A stretch of 64,000 bases of DNA from Amphiura filiformis (lineage: Eukaryota > Echinodermata > Ophiuroidea > Amphilepidida > Amphiuridae), in contig NC_092642.1 in NCBI RefSeq assembly GCF_039555335.1, positions 10,426,752 through 10,490,751 of the forward strand, in the 5' to 3' direction. The notes under the pieces were generated by a model. That model worked only from the letters and a program-made list of their open reading frames with translations. It did not search any database and had not been told where the DNA came from. Below, one piece after another: positions 34,091 through 47,022 of the stretch (positions within the stretch are counted from its first letter, which is position 1; every line of letters begins with the position of its first letter). Position numbers and translations under genes: made by a program.

Positions 34091-37000
34091 TATTTAATTG
34101 TAAGTTCAGGTAATTTTTCAGCATGGTTGGCAAAGGTCAAAAAATAGATTTTGCTTATACCTTTGGAGGTTGAAGTACTTTGGTAGTGTGTTACAGTGAC
34201 GGCCATTGTTCGTCCATTTTTTGCTTGTTGCCATGGTAACAGCCAATTCTTAGTTTTATGCAGTTTTTAGTCAATTTCAGGGTAAAAAAAGTGAAATTTA
34301 ACCTATTTTGGCTGGCTAATTGCAGCAATACATGACACATTTTTACAAAACCAAATATTACATGATATAGACCTACCTCCATACGTTACGAAGAAAGTTT
34401 GAAATATTTTGAAAATATCATCTTTATGTGTTTTTGGGAACTGGCAACACTGCAAGTTTTCACATAGTGAAAAATGTGATATTTTACCCCATCTTTGCAT
34501 CGAAAAGAATCTATATGCCGGAGCACTCTGGATATTAATATTATAGCAGGTGGTGAAGGTGACCTGGCCCCACTCATATCTGATGAAAACAGCTTGGGCA
34601 CTTGTATACATTGGAAGCAGTGTTGCCATAAAATGATGCATTTTGGCAAATTTAACAAAATGAGATTTTCACAAAATATAATATGAATTGTTACACAAAA
34701 GCAGGTTTCTTAAGATTGATTATATCTTTCCATATCCTTATGATGAAGGAGTCTTAGTTAGACTCATTTCTAATGAGAAAAGCTTGTTATATTGTATATC
34801 AAAAATCAGTGTTGCCAGAAAATGATGCATTTTGGTAAATTAAAAATGAGATTTTCTTTACAAACTATGGTATAAATTGTTACACTGGTGCAGGTTTCAC
34901 ATATCTCTCCTTACATATGATAAAGGGGTCTTAGGTTCACTCATTTGTAATAAAAAAAAAAGGTTATTATATTGAAAATCAAAAAGGAGTGTTGCCAGAA
35001 AATGTTGCATTTTAATAAAAAATGGGGTGTTTTTTACAAACTATGCTATAAATTGTTACATTGGTGCAGGTTTCACATTATCTCTCCTTAGTCATAATGA
35101 TTAAGGTGTCTTAGGTTCACTCATTTCTAATGAGAAAAGCTTGTTATATTGCAAATCAAAAAGCAGTGTTGCCAGAAAATGCCGCATTTTGGTAAAAAAA
35201 TGGGATTTGTTTACAAACTATGCTATAAATTGTTAAATTGGTGAAGGTTTCACCGTTTCACATATCTCTCCTTAGTCTCTTTATTATCTCTCTTTATCCT
35301 TATGATAAAGGGGTCTTTGGTTGACTCATTTCTAATAAGAAAAGGTTGTTATGTTGTCAATCAAAAAAGCAGTGTTGCCAGAAAATGGTGCAGTTTGGTC
35401 GCTTAAAAAAATAGATTTTTACAAACTATGATATAAATTGCTACACTGATGCAGGTTTCTTGTGTGTCTCCATATCCTTAATGATAAAGGGGTCTTAGGT
35501 TCACTCATTTCCGAATAGAGAATTTGTTATATTTTATATCAAAAAATAGTATTGCTAGAATGATGCATTTTGGTAAAAATTGTTTTTTTTTCTAATGACA
35601 AAAGCTTGTTATATTGTATATATCAAAAGCAGTGTTGCCAGAAAATGATACATTTTGGTAATTTAAAAAAATGAGATTTGTTTCTTGTGTCTCTCCATAT
35701 CCTGATGATAAAGGGTTCTTAGGCGCACACATTTCCGATGAGAAAAGTTTATTATATTGTATATCAAAAGCAGTGTTGCCAGAAAATGCATTTTGGCAAA
35801 ATCAAATACTGAGTTTTTACTAAGGTTTGTACTATGACATTTGTTTATTGCATTATCTAATCTTGTTTGGTTCATGAATTTAAAAAAATTAATAAAAAAC
35901 AATTCTGACTTTACAGGCCTTTCAGAGACACCCTGTATTGGAAGGTATTGTGCTTTGAATAAATTTATGACTGGAATTTATTCTGCAGCGTGTGCATGAA
36001 CTTTTCATATTGTCATTTCATATTGTCAGAAGATGGGGCACTGAGTTTAGCCATAGCAGATCTATGTATTTCCACCACACAGTAGGCCTATAATAAGGAA
36101 TTTATTAATTTAGGTATATTTTATCTTGGATCGAGTGTCTTCCATAGTAAATTTGCCCATATTGGTATAGCTTTCTACCTGTAAAGATTGTTTCTGCTAG
36201 AATTAGGTTTTTATGTCGCATATTTAAAAGGAACAATGTTTAACTACAATATTTCAAGACCAAGAACCAAATTGGGTGCTACTCTGTAACAAAATTATGT
36301 ATGGTATGATTCCAAGTTGGTAATAGGAATTTGCTTCGTTTGCATATTTATTATTTTCTTCTGATGGCCTTCAAGATGTGGATATTTTAAGAAAAGAGAT
36401 GAAGTTGTTTATTCTACTTAAATAATTTAAATTTAGGCAGATATGAAATGTGCTGGATATGTTTCTGCTGAGCCATGAAATGGTATAAGCCTATCATAGT
36501 GAATGTTACTTGCTTACTTACTAACTAGTACCGGGCCAACTTACCAACTAAACTTTTCGTGTGAAATGGACATATCTTGAAATTTCACAAAGGTATGACA
36601 TCCAAGTGGTGTCAAAGGAAAGAGAAAAAAGTAAAGTATATGATAAAATATTTCCCCACCCGGGGGTGACACTCATAAAAATACCTGGGTCAATAATCAT
36701 ATGGGTCCTTTTCATGTCTCAAAGTGCCTAGAAGATATGACCCCCCGAGTGGTGTCAAATGAAAGAGGTATAAGTACAGAATATAATAAAAATAATTTCT
36801 CCACCAGGGGTTGCACTCCTCATAAGACCTGGGTCAATTATTCATATTTTGGGTCCTGTTCATATCTCAAAATGCCAAAAAGGTATGACCCCCTGAGTGA
36901 TGACACCACTTAGAGTGGGGGGTCATACCTTCTTGTCATGACACCACTCAGGGGGTTATACCTTTTTGGCATTTTAAGATAAAGATTTCAAGATATTGAC

Positions 37001-39152
37001 CCAGGTCTTACGAGGAGTGTCACCCTCGGTGGGGAAATTATGTTTATTATATTCTTTACTTATTAGTATTAATTATTCCACATAAAAAGTTAATTATCAG
37101 CATTTCAGACACTTTGTATCAAAGCAAAATAATTTTATGAAACATAACCTTCATCCGTGGCGTTGACCTTTTTAAAGACAGTTCTTGTTTGTGATTGCCA
37201 CGGTCAAAAGGCCCTTATGGTAGGGATATCATTAACTGGGCCATATGGAAGAACAGGGGAATACTTAAATTTTCCCCTGAATATGGACCCAGTATAAAGA
37301 AGAAATGAACAAACAAACAAACAATATCATGTGCATCCCTGGTAAGACCAATCACAATTTGATTAGGTGTGACCGTTGTGTATAGGGCTTTAATATACAT
37401 TTGTGTTTCCTCAATTATCTAAATTAAAAATAAAACCTTTTTCAAAGAAATAGTATAAATGTCATCAAAATCATTTAACTGTACCAATTTTCCAAAGAGT
37501 TAGAACATAGGCTATACACACAAAATGTAGTGTTTTTCCGGGATTGTTTTATGTGACATAGATAGGCTAGGTATATTCAAAAATACAATTATTTTAGCAT
37601 AAAACATTGAAATCACCTTTTTTACAAACACCCAATGTAATTTTCCTGGCAATACTTCTTTTTGATATACAATTTAACAAACTTTTCTTTTTACACCCTA
37701 TATTATTATCCTGGCAACACTTATTTTTGATATAGGCCTACAATTTTCCAAACTTTTCTTATGGGAAAGAAGTGAATATAAGTCTCCTTTAATATAAGGA
37801 TATGGAGAGACACAAGAAACCTGCATCGGGGTAACAATTTAACTTATATCATAGTTTGTAAAAATCTCATTTTTTAAATTGATCAAAATGCACCATTTTC
37901 TGGCAACAATGCTCTTTGATTTACAATGTAACAAGCTTTTTTCATGAGTGAACCCTTTATCATATGACTAAGGAGAGATATGTGAAACCTGCACCAGTGC
38001 TGTAACCATTTATATCATAGTTTGTAAAAATATCATTTTTAATTTACCAAAATGCATCATTTTCTGGCAACACTGCTTTTTGATATACAATATAACAAGC
38101 TTTTCTCATTAGAAATGAGTCAACCGAAGACCCCTTTATCACAAGGATATAGAGATAATGAATCTTAAGAAACTTGGTTTTGTGTAATTACAATTCATAT
38201 CATATTTTGTGAAAATCTCATTGTTAATTTTGCCAAAATGCACCATTTTCCGGCAACACTGCATTTTGATTTTCAATACAACAAGTTTTTTTTTATTACG
38301 AATGAGTGAACCTAAGACCCCTTTTTCATATGACTAAGGAGAGATATGTGAAACCTGTACCAGTGTAACAATTTATAGCATAGTTTGTGAAACATCTCAT
38401 TTTTAATTTACCAAAATGCATCATTTTCTGGCAACACTGCTTTTTGATATACAATATAACAAGCTTTTCTCTTTAGAAATGAGTCTAACTAAGACACCTT
38501 CATCATAAGGATATGGAAAGATATAATCAATCTTAAGAAACCTGCTTTTGTGTAACAATTCATATCATATTTTGTGAAAATCTCATTGTGTTAAATTTGC
38601 CAAAATGCATCATTTTATGGCAACACTGCTTCCAATGTATACAAGTGCCCAAGCTGTTTTCATCAGATATGAGTGGGGCCAGGTCACCTTCACCACCTGC
38701 TATAATATTAATATCCAGAGTGCTCCGGCATATAGATTTTTTTCGATGCAAAGGTGGGGTAAAATATCACATTTTTCACTATGTGAAAACTTGCAGTGTT
38801 GCCAAGTCCAAAAAAGACATAAAGATGATATTTAAAAAAAATTGCAAACTTTCTTCGCAACATATACAGATAGGTCTATATCATGTAATATTTGGTTTTG
38901 CAAAAATGTGTCATGTATTGCTGCAATTTGCCAGCCAAAATAGGTTAAATTTCACTTTTTTAACCCTGAAATTGACTAAAAACTGCATAAAACAAAGAAT
39001 TGGCTGTTACCATGGCAACAAGCAAAAAATGGACGAACAATGCTCGTCACTGTAACAGGCTACCAAAGTACTTCAACTCCCCAAGGTATAAGCAAAATCT
39101 ATTTTTTGACCTTTGCCAACCATGCTGAAAAATTACCTGAACTTACAATTAA
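34091..39152. mobile_element. Foldback (FB-type) element with satellite arms, ~5.1 kb
   Basis: Left arm 34091-35840 and right arm 37617-39152 are inverted copies. Their outer ~550 bp match closely (TTGACCTTTGCCAACCATGC, GGTCACCTTCACCACCTGCT). The inner part of each arm is a tandem array of a 150-190 bp unit marked by AGTGTTGCCAGAAAATG, with about eight copies on the left and seven on the right. The centre (35841-37616) holds a second, unrelated palindrome. An open frame of 155 codons at 38588-39055 lies in the right arm, its left-arm counterpart is broken, and it has no recognisable domain. Such long arms built of tandem repeats are the hallmark of foldback elements. Confidence 0.8.
36590..37060. 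repeat. Palindromic ~160-bp satellite inside the foldback element
   Basis: Two direct units (about 36590-36760 and 36761-36905) each contain AGGTATGA, GTGGTGTCAAA, a CCACC-GGGG-TG-CACTC phrase and GACCTGGGTCAAT. A third unit at 36915-37060 runs in the opposite direction (GACACCACTCAGGGGGTTAT, GACCCAGGTC). Confidence 0.8.
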
Positions 39153-39553
39153 GCTTTAATATGTTATATTTACATGTTTCATGATCATTTCTTAGCTTAC
39201 CAAGAAATTCGCGCCCCCCTGGTTGCTGCAGTTCTGTTACGCGCTTGGCTACCCCGACTTGAACAGGACCCAAGTATAAATAATTTAACATTTTGGTAAT
39301 AGAACTCAGGAAAAGCTAATCAATCACTTATTTAATGCGAAATATGCAAGTTAGAGAAAAAATTATGTTAAAAAATCTTTCAGGCTATAATTTAAATAGT
39401 CAAATATTTGTTAAGTTCCATGGACCACTTACCCCGTAGTATTTTGTAGGGTAAGTGGTACAAACCTATCCAGTCTACTTTTGTGGATTTTTTTTATACA
39501 AAAGTAGCGTTATATCACATCAAGTTATAATTATGTAGTAGATAAAGGGTGAG
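39153..39553. other. Spacer with ACCACTTACCCC palindrome
   Basis: 39424-39464 reads ACCACTTACCCC ... GGGTAAGTGGT, a small inverted repeat also found near 32651 and 45485. No gene is visible. Confidence 0.5.
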
Positions 39554-39710
39554 AAACAGACCATTATCAGAAATAATGGGCGTGTTGTTCATGACTGGTG
39601 AGATGTTAGTTGGTTTGAGGTTGAGACCCCGATAGGGTCGAAACCTCAAACCAACTAACATTGAGCCAGTCATGAACAACACGCCCATTATTTCTGGTAA
39701 TGGTCTGTTT
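39554..39710. mobile_element. Near-perfect 157-bp hairpin MITE
   Basis: AAACAGACCATTATCAGAAA at the left pairs with its reverse complement at the right; arms of ~70 bp continue through TGTTGTTCATGACTGG and TTAGTTGGTTTGAGGTT to a loop around CCCCGATAGGGTC. Confidence 0.9.
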
Positions 39711-41705
39711 TGAACCGTTTATCTTACATATACGGCGAGCAAAATTAAATTGTTTGTATCAAAATATGTAAATATAATAGTTTAATGCCAAAATTTAGTT
39801 TCTTGAATTAAAAACACTAACACCTCAGACGCCAGCATTATCAAATCAATACAGAATTGATCTGTATTTGAAGTGTACTTGCATAGTTAATCCGCTGGAG
39901 TGTATTCACCCCAACGCTCTGCAGGGTCTATTGTTCTATTGTTTCCGATTAGAGCGCTGACATATTGGAAAATGTTGCCAATCAATATTCATGAGAGTGT
40001 ACATTCAACGTCCAGTTTGCGAAATTGGGTGAGTTGTGTTTGGTAGGTGTGAAATACATGTGACTGGGCGTTTTAATTACGTAACGAATAAAAGCATTGA
40101 CATCGTCGAATGGCTGCCCAGTGCTGTTATGTGTTTAGTTATTATATAGGCCTAATAATTATTATTAAATGTATTCATCATTCCTTTCTTTTCCCTTCTC
40201 TGTACATATTCTTTCCTAGACCTACACTTTATCACTCCCTCGCTCTCATTGGCCCCTCTCACCCTCCCTCTCTCATTCCCATCATTTTCCTTATATTTCT
40301 ATTTATCTACTTGTCTTTATTATATTTTTTTATTTTTCTCTTCCTCCAGCCCTCTCTCATTCTCCATATCCCTCCTCCCCTCTTCCTCCTCCTCCCTCCC
40401 AAGACTTCTCACAGATGGGAATCTGCCCCTCCCCAACCCCCTCCCCTCTTTGGGTACGCCACTATTTCTGTACCAATCTCCTTCTTAAAATAAGATTAAA
40501 TGGAAATTTCTTAAAAACAACCTTCATAGGCCTATACTTATACTTACATGTATACGTATAGCGATTACCATTATAGTGTAATACAGATATATGGACTGGA
40601 CATGGCAGCCTTCATACATTCTAATGTGTTATCGATCACCAAGAGCATTCAATTTATTTAAATGAAACGCCTATCGTCAGGTGGGTGGTAAAGATGATGG
40701 CATCGACAGCTAAAGCCTCCTTATAGTCTTCAGACCCACACAAGCACACATTTGGGATACATGACTACAATGGTACCACTTTACACATGACTGCCCTTAC
40801 ACATGACTGTAGCGTGGTCACTTATTGATACTCGCCTGTTGTGTAGAGCGTTAATATGATGCCGGATCAGTGACCAATTTAATGGCGGAACCCTTTCTTC
40901 GAAACAATGGTACCACTTTTATGAATAGCCTGTCGCAACTTCTAATCGGCATCAAACGAACAAAAGATTATATAATCTATTGCGACTCTATTTCTATTAA
41001 AAGCTCTTTGATTCACCCCGTTACCATTATTATTCAAATGATTAATGAATAATGCAAATGGCAAAAAAGTTATCAACGTTTTGACTACGATAGGTTTTAA
41101 CACCATGAAATTTATATCTTAGAAAAATGTGATTAAGCACATATTTGAAAACTCATTAACGCAGTGTTCATTGGTACTCCCCTTTTATGGGTAGGTCACA
41201 GTAAGGCTTTGCACCCCCAGCCTCTTGACTTGTAATGAGTATCGCAGAGTAGTTGCGAAGCTCCCCTGGTCGGGTAGTATCCCGGGGTTCTTGCCTAGTA
41301 GCTAATTTGCATGGACCGTTGAGCGTTTTTGGGTTGGGTAAGGATAAAGAAAGATTCCCTTCTAAAAACCTAATGGAAAGTTTATATACATGTACTGAGT
41401 ATACATTCAACGAAACATTTAGGCCTACTTTTTATTTATGAATAATTATTACTTCGTTATGGCAATTAAGTTTTAATTTGCATGTTTATATCAATTGAGC
41501 ACCAGTGGTGTTATATAAAATATTAATGTTATACGGACTGCAGTAGCCCTCTATAATTTTCTCTTGCCATGTAACATTTGCATATAAATCGAGCTGTAAA
41601 TGCATTTGTTTCGTAAGTCTACCAAACTAACTCAAATTCTACATGTATGTTGTGATCCTTTCCATAGTGTTTCTAGAATGTCCTAGTATTCCTTTTGTTT
41701 AGCTC
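39711..41705. other. Spacer with pyrimidine-rich repeat end
   Basis: 40190-40470 is strongly CT-rich on the plus strand and ends GGGTACGCCACTATTTCTG, resembling the GTGGCGTA termini of the hAT-like MITEs at 31263 and 50308. It is probably one end of a degenerate member. The rest shows no gene, RNA or clear element. Confidence 0.45.
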
Positions 41706-41760
41706 GCTGCCCGAGACCGTTATCTTGAGCTATTGTGTTGATAATGGTCTCTGGGCGGCT
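41706..41760. repeat. Short hairpin (GCTGCCCGAGACC)
   Basis: GCTGCCCGAGACCGTTATC pairs imperfectly with GATAATGGTCTCTGGGCGGC. A (TA)12 run follows at 41852-41876. Confidence 0.6.
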
Positions 41761-41891
41761 AGCCACCTCCATTACTCTAGGTAATGGTCGGGGAAACGAA
41801 CCTTGAACAAAAGAAATACAATGGATAATCAGTGAATAGAAAAGGGCTAGACGTATATATATATATATATATATATATCTCAATAACTTAA

Positions 41892-42443
41892 GGTAGTACT
41901 ACACCCCCTGATGAATTTTGTAACTAATTTAATTTAGCATTTTTCTCAAAAAAATAACTACACACTGGTAACAAAAGTTCTGTATATTATTCGCCACTTG
42001 CACGGTTCCGCCATTATGCACTATGTGCGGGGAGAGCCTCGAACTGGCAGCATACATGAATGGGAATTGAACCAGTCATAACATTCTGTGTAAGGTTACG
42101 TAATTCTTCCTTTCATGGATGCTGCCAGTTCGAGGCTCTCCCCGCATATAGTGCATAATGGCGGAACCGTGCAAGTGGCGAATAGGGGCAAGGAATCCAA
42201 TTACTTCACTGAAATTTCAGTGGTTCAAGACAGGTTTATTAAGAAACGAGGTACATTCTAGCGGTACCTCTTTTCTTATCATATATAACGTAATGCTTGT
42301 CTTGAGTCACTGAAATTCCAGTGTAGTAACTGGATTCCTTGACCCTATAATATAATATACAGAACTTTTGTTACCAGTGTGTAGTTATTTTTTGAGAAAA
42401 ATGCAAAAATAGTCACAAATTTATCAAGGGGTGTAGTACCACC
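41892..42443. mobile_element. piggyBac-like MITE, copy 2, interrupted by another MITE
   Basis: TTAA at 41888-41891 and 42444-42447 flank ends GGTAGTACTACACCCC and GGGGTGTAGTACCACC. It matches the complete copy at 9475-9833 on both sides of a 193-bp insertion at 41990-42182. Confidence 0.85.
41990..42182. mobile_element. Foldback MITE nested in the piggyBac-like MITE
   Basis: TTCGCCACTTGCACGGTTCC at the left pairs with its reverse complement at the right over about 65 bp per arm. It is bordered by TA on both sides. Comparison with 9567-9573 shows the uninterrupted host sequence. Confidence 0.85.
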
Positions 42444-42645
42444 TTAAAGGCCCATGAAGTGATCCCAGCGCAAATGTAAAAAATAAAACTGTTTATAGAT
42501 TGCTTAAAAGTGAAGGATAAGTCATTCAAATTGTCATTTGGTATTTTTGAAATGACAAATTTGGCAAAAGCGATGAAAACAGCAGTCATGGCAGTATTGA
42601 CAAAGTTGAAGACCCATTCAAACACATTAGCTAACTATTATACTG
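42444..42645. mobile_element. Truncated copy of the TTTAAAGGCCCATTCAGTG MITE
   Basis: TTAAAGGCCCATGAAGTGAT begins the copy. The following phrases CTTAAAAGTGAAGGATAAG, GGTATTTTTGAAATG and CAAATTTGGCAAAA match the reverse complement of 1838-1905 in order. It ends where the 2.4-kb motif-array element starts. Confidence 0.7.
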
Positions 42646-45112
42646 TCAGTATATGGTCGAATCCAACCAAAAGTGTCCACGGGCCAAAAATAAAAGTCCG
42701 AAATAAAAATGTCTCCACAATTTTTTCCTTTTGCCCATTGATTGATGACATATTGGCCTTATAGGAACCAAAAGTGCCATTACTAATCTTGAAAAATAAA
42801 TCCAGGACGTGTGATAGTATATGTGATATCAAAACCCAATGTTACCTACGAATACCACTAGGATGCTTTCACTATCGCAATACTAATCAACCTAAAACAA
42901 ATGGAATATTCCCATTAACGCTTTTTTCGTGTAATGTAGACCACAGGGTGTCAGGAAAATGCTAGCTCAACCAGAAAATATTTGTTTTTATTTTTATAAC
43001 GCGATCAATATGATCTTAGTCAATTTATGCTAGTTTATTTTTGAAAATGAAGTTTAGGTCAGTTTCTGTATTTTATTTATCAAATGAGTATGAATCAATT
43101 TACACATTGTATAAGAACGAGTAGGATATATGTTTTCAAGAATATTAGGAATTATACGCATACACCTAACGCTTTATACAATGAAAAGGTGAAGAAACCC
43201 GGGTATTCGTAGGTAACATGAGCGATTTAACAATATCTATATTGAGTTTAGAGGTTTAAATTTTGCTATTATGGTAATGAATTAATAAAATGGTAGTTTT
43301 AGATCTCTTTCAGATGGTACGTCCAAATGAATAAACGCTATTACCTTAGATCCAAAAAATTTGATGCTTTTAGCAAGATTTTGACCACTTCATTTTGCTA
43401 TACAAGTAGTTAATCAGCAATTTTACATAATAAATAATTGTTGAATGAATCCGTATATGGGTAATAATAGTGTCCTGGGGTACCGCTTAAAGTTTTGACA
43501 ATTAATTTCCATTGGTAGGGACACTTCATTACACATGTCATGTATTATGCTGTATTCGTAAGTAACATTTCAATATTTGTAGGTAAGAATTAGACTTTTG
43601 GTGGATATCGCATTCAAAACTTCATTTTATAAAGCACTTTGAATGTATTATTTTCTTTATGTGCGTTTATTGATACTTTAGACCCTATCATGTATTAATA
43701 ATGTAGGTTCACAGCGGTTGAAAGAGGATTGAAGTAAGTAACAAAGGCACTAAAGTGACGTTTAATTTGCTTAATTGCACACAAATCGCTTAAAACCGTT
43801 ATTGCAGACTTGTGAAGTCCATCTTGGAGTCAGTTACGTCTTGTGGCCTTTCGTTTGAAGGCAACTACGATTAGCTTTATACCAGGGTCCATCACTGTGT
43901 TGTCTAGATCATGAGACAATGAGAACAGTCGTTTTTCCATGGTATTCGTAGGTAACCTTAGCAAAACGTCAAAAGTTACCTTCGAATAAATCAATTTGGA
44001 CACAAATTACTCAGAAACCAGAAGGTCGGTAAACATTTAAAATGAAGCACACATGGCAGTTGACAAATCCAAGTATTTATCCCTTCTAATCTTCTTTGAA
44101 TCTGATTTTTCTTTCAAATGAGCAGACCGTCGTCTATTTCAGTACATATTTTTCAACAATTAAGCCGTATTCACTTTTGCATGGTGGGCATGTATGTGAA
44201 TTCGCAACTTTCATTGACATATGATGTGATAGCAAACATACTGGCCTTCGTTATGTACCAATATGGGCATTGGCATGAATGGCGGTGTTTCACAATACTG
44301 TCATGATGTCAAATTGTATTCGTGGGTAACATTCGGTTACCGAAATTTACCTACGAATACTTGCTTTTATTGTTGACATCTCAGAAATATTTAAACGCAG
44401 GCTATTGAAACTTGGTAGAAATAAAGAGTGTATTACCCTGCACCTATTGCTTGACTATTGTTTACTATTCTCTCACTTTGTGGAAATGACACAGCTTTTA
44501 ACATGTATTCGGAGGTAATGCATATTTTTTACCAAACCTACCTCTGTGCCATTTAGAATTTCTGGCAGCTGAACACAATATTAAAGATGTCCGAATGCAA
44601 TGCATTTCAGTATTGGACATATCAAAGCTTGTATCAATTGTGCATTTATTAGTGATTTCCATTTTTAAAGATATATCTAGTGCTATGAAAAATTGTATTC
44701 GTAGGTAATGTAAAAAATACCAATCAAAAAATTATCACAAAAAATTCATAATTATGTACAAATATGTGAAAAATTGAACAGGTAATCTTTGAATACACAC
44801 CTTTCAGGAAATCAATTTAGATTCAATCCAATGACTTCTTTTCATAACTGATTTAGATGTTTTTAAAAATACTTTAAGAAATATTTTGAAAAAATGGGTA
44901 AAAATAGCATGTTTTTTGGTCTCTGTCTCTAAGTTTTTCACAGAAGGGGTCTTATTATATATGGCGCGAAGCGTATGATCAAGGCGAATAAACACAATAC
45001 AAAAACGAATGCCAATTGATTAATACTTTTAAGTTATGGCCCTGAACATGCCGTGTACACTTTTGGTTGGATTCGATCATATACATTATTAGCTAACTTA
45101 TATACTGTCAGT
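42646..45112. mobile_element. 2.4-kb TIR-bounded element with GTATTCGTAGGTAAC array
   Basis: GGTCGAATCCAACCAAAAGT (from about 42654) and its inverted counterpart ACTTTTGGTTGGATTCGATC (about 45059-45078) bound the region, together with ATACTGTCAGTATAT at each outer edge. The interior has no gene. It carries GTATTCGTAGGTAAC or close variants in both directions at 42841, 43203, 43552, 43573, 43942, 43975, 44316, 44346, 44505 and 44695. Three of these are exact. Confidence 0.7.
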
Positions 45113-45592
45113 ATATACATTTAATACAGATTCATGTAAATTTCGTATTCTTATATACACTACTTTCGGCTGAACCACTTGTGGACTATGTTTGCACATT
45201 TATGATAATGACAAAGGTACCAAAATCTGAATTTTGATGATTTTTACGATCGTCCAGATCGTAATAATTATTTGGTGTGGTGGTTAAGTGGAAAAACAAC
45301 CCAAATTTACATTGGATTCAACGGGCACTTTCTCCATAGGGTTACATGTAAAGAGACCCTAAAATGAAAACGCCCCATTCATTTTCCCACAAATTTTGCG
45401 TATGATGTAGATGGTGTCAGTGGTGTCGTTGCTGCTCTTCTAAATTCATTTATAAAATGTCCGCCCCAGACCAAGGTGTCCTATGCGCGAACCACTTACT
45501 CCGGCAATGGGGTAAGTGGTCCATATGAAATTCAATTTTGAAATGATTAATTTCTAATTACAATGATTTGTTAATAACCACATGACTCCAAT
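45113..45592. other. Spacer with ACCACTTACTCC palindrome
   Basis: At 45487-45524 ACCACTTACTCC pairs with GGGGTAAGTGGT, the third occurrence of this small inverted repeat. No gene is visible. Confidence 0.5.
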
Positions 45593-46641
45593 CCACGTAT
45601 ATGGCAAGCTAAGCGGCTCACAACGTGGGACTAGCTACGCGTAGCTTCTTTCTCGTTACGTGCAGCTTATTAACCAATCAGATTCGCGGTTTTAAACACG
45701 TGGAGCTGATGTAAACATCCTCTCTCACAAATATTACGTTGTTAATTTTTGTAAATGAAAATATCTGTAGTATATCAGCAAAAAATGGTATAGGTGCTAT
45801 TAAAGTAATATCTGAACAGAATGATGATTGTTCTATATTTAGGGGCTATCATTTTCTTCGGAAGGTGATCCCAAATATAGGGGGTCATACTTTTTTTGAA
45901 AAAAAAAATAGGGGGAGGGGGGTCATAAATTGATAATGACAAAATGTAGGGAGTCACAAGATGACTACAGTTAGTGTGTTTATTGTATTCAAAAGACTGA
46001 TTTCAATACAATTTTAGCCTGTCTAGGGGTAAGGTGTATCGGTGGTGGGAGTTGGGGGTCATAACATTTTGATGCCGAAATAGTGAGGGCCGCAATTTAT
46101 TGACGCCGACTTTTTGTAAATTTAGGAACCCCCCCCCCCCCGTTCCGAAAAAAAAAAAAATGATGACCCATTTTACTCTCTCCATATTTACACAGTGGCA
46201 TGTGATATCGCTTTCCTGCAATATCTTTACACAGCGCTTTACATCAGTAGTAGTTGTTGTTTGACCTTCATATCCCCTGCACCGCTAATACAGCCCAGTA
46301 TAAAGTTACTTGCTATTAAACACGGTGTAAACTTGGAAACACTAAATAAATATGCTTTGTGTCATTTTAGCCAGGCATTAGCAACATGTTCTCTTGACAC
46401 GTGCTGTGATTTGGCCTCCTTTACCCGTTCGTTATCTATGCTAATTCCGTAAATTAATTACAAGATAATAATTGTGAAAGAGGATACCTATAACTATACT
46501 ATAACTATACTACGCGCAGCTAACGACCCAACCACGTGATTAAATTAGACTATTTTGATTGGTCAAACAGCTGCTCGTAACGAGAAAGAAGCTACGCGTA
46601 GCTGTTCCACGCTTTTGGCCCCCTTGGCTTGCCATACACGT
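45593..46641. mobile_element. ~1.05-kb TIR element
   Basis: Ends share ACGTATATGGCAAGC-like sequence. Inverted blocks of ~115 bp include AGCTACGCGTAGCTTCTTTC and CTCGTTACG. The interior repeats GGGGGTCATA phrases in both directions and contains a C12 and an A13 run (46126-46159). No transposase. Confidence 0.8.
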
Positions 46642-47022
46642 ACACCGAGCCTACATAGTTATTATTGCATAACACTGTATAGATATTAACAAATGGAGGC
46701 AGGTATTCATTTTAATTTAATTTATTGCAATATCCAAATGCCCTGTGATTTCGTCCACTAATTTTAAGAATTATGGTGTTTCTAATAAAACCGCCCCTTC
46801 GAAAAAATACCAAAACTGTGATCATAGGAGATAAGTAATACAAAACATAACAGCCTTAGGTGTATCTTTATGATCTATGCTTTTAGTCGTGTTTTTCTAA
46901 TTGTCTATATCATGACGCTAATCTTTATTTTATTTTTGTAATATCACCTTATCATAATAAACCATAATATAGATGCACCATAGAGCTACTTTAGAAATAA
47001 TATAACATTTAGCCTATAGCCT
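46642..47022. other. Spacer, nothing recognised
   Basis: AT-rich sequence without a supported feature. Confidence 0.4.

Noticed and set aside
38588-39055. 155-codon open frame in the right arm of the foldback element
   Set aside because: The inverted arm is not open over the same length, no domain is recognisable, and the region is repeat DNA. It is more likely a chance frame.
42841-44709. GTATTCGTAGGTAAC motifs as a CRISPR or integron array
   Set aside because: Spacing is irregular, both orientations occur, and no associated genes are visible; an element with binding sites is more plausible.
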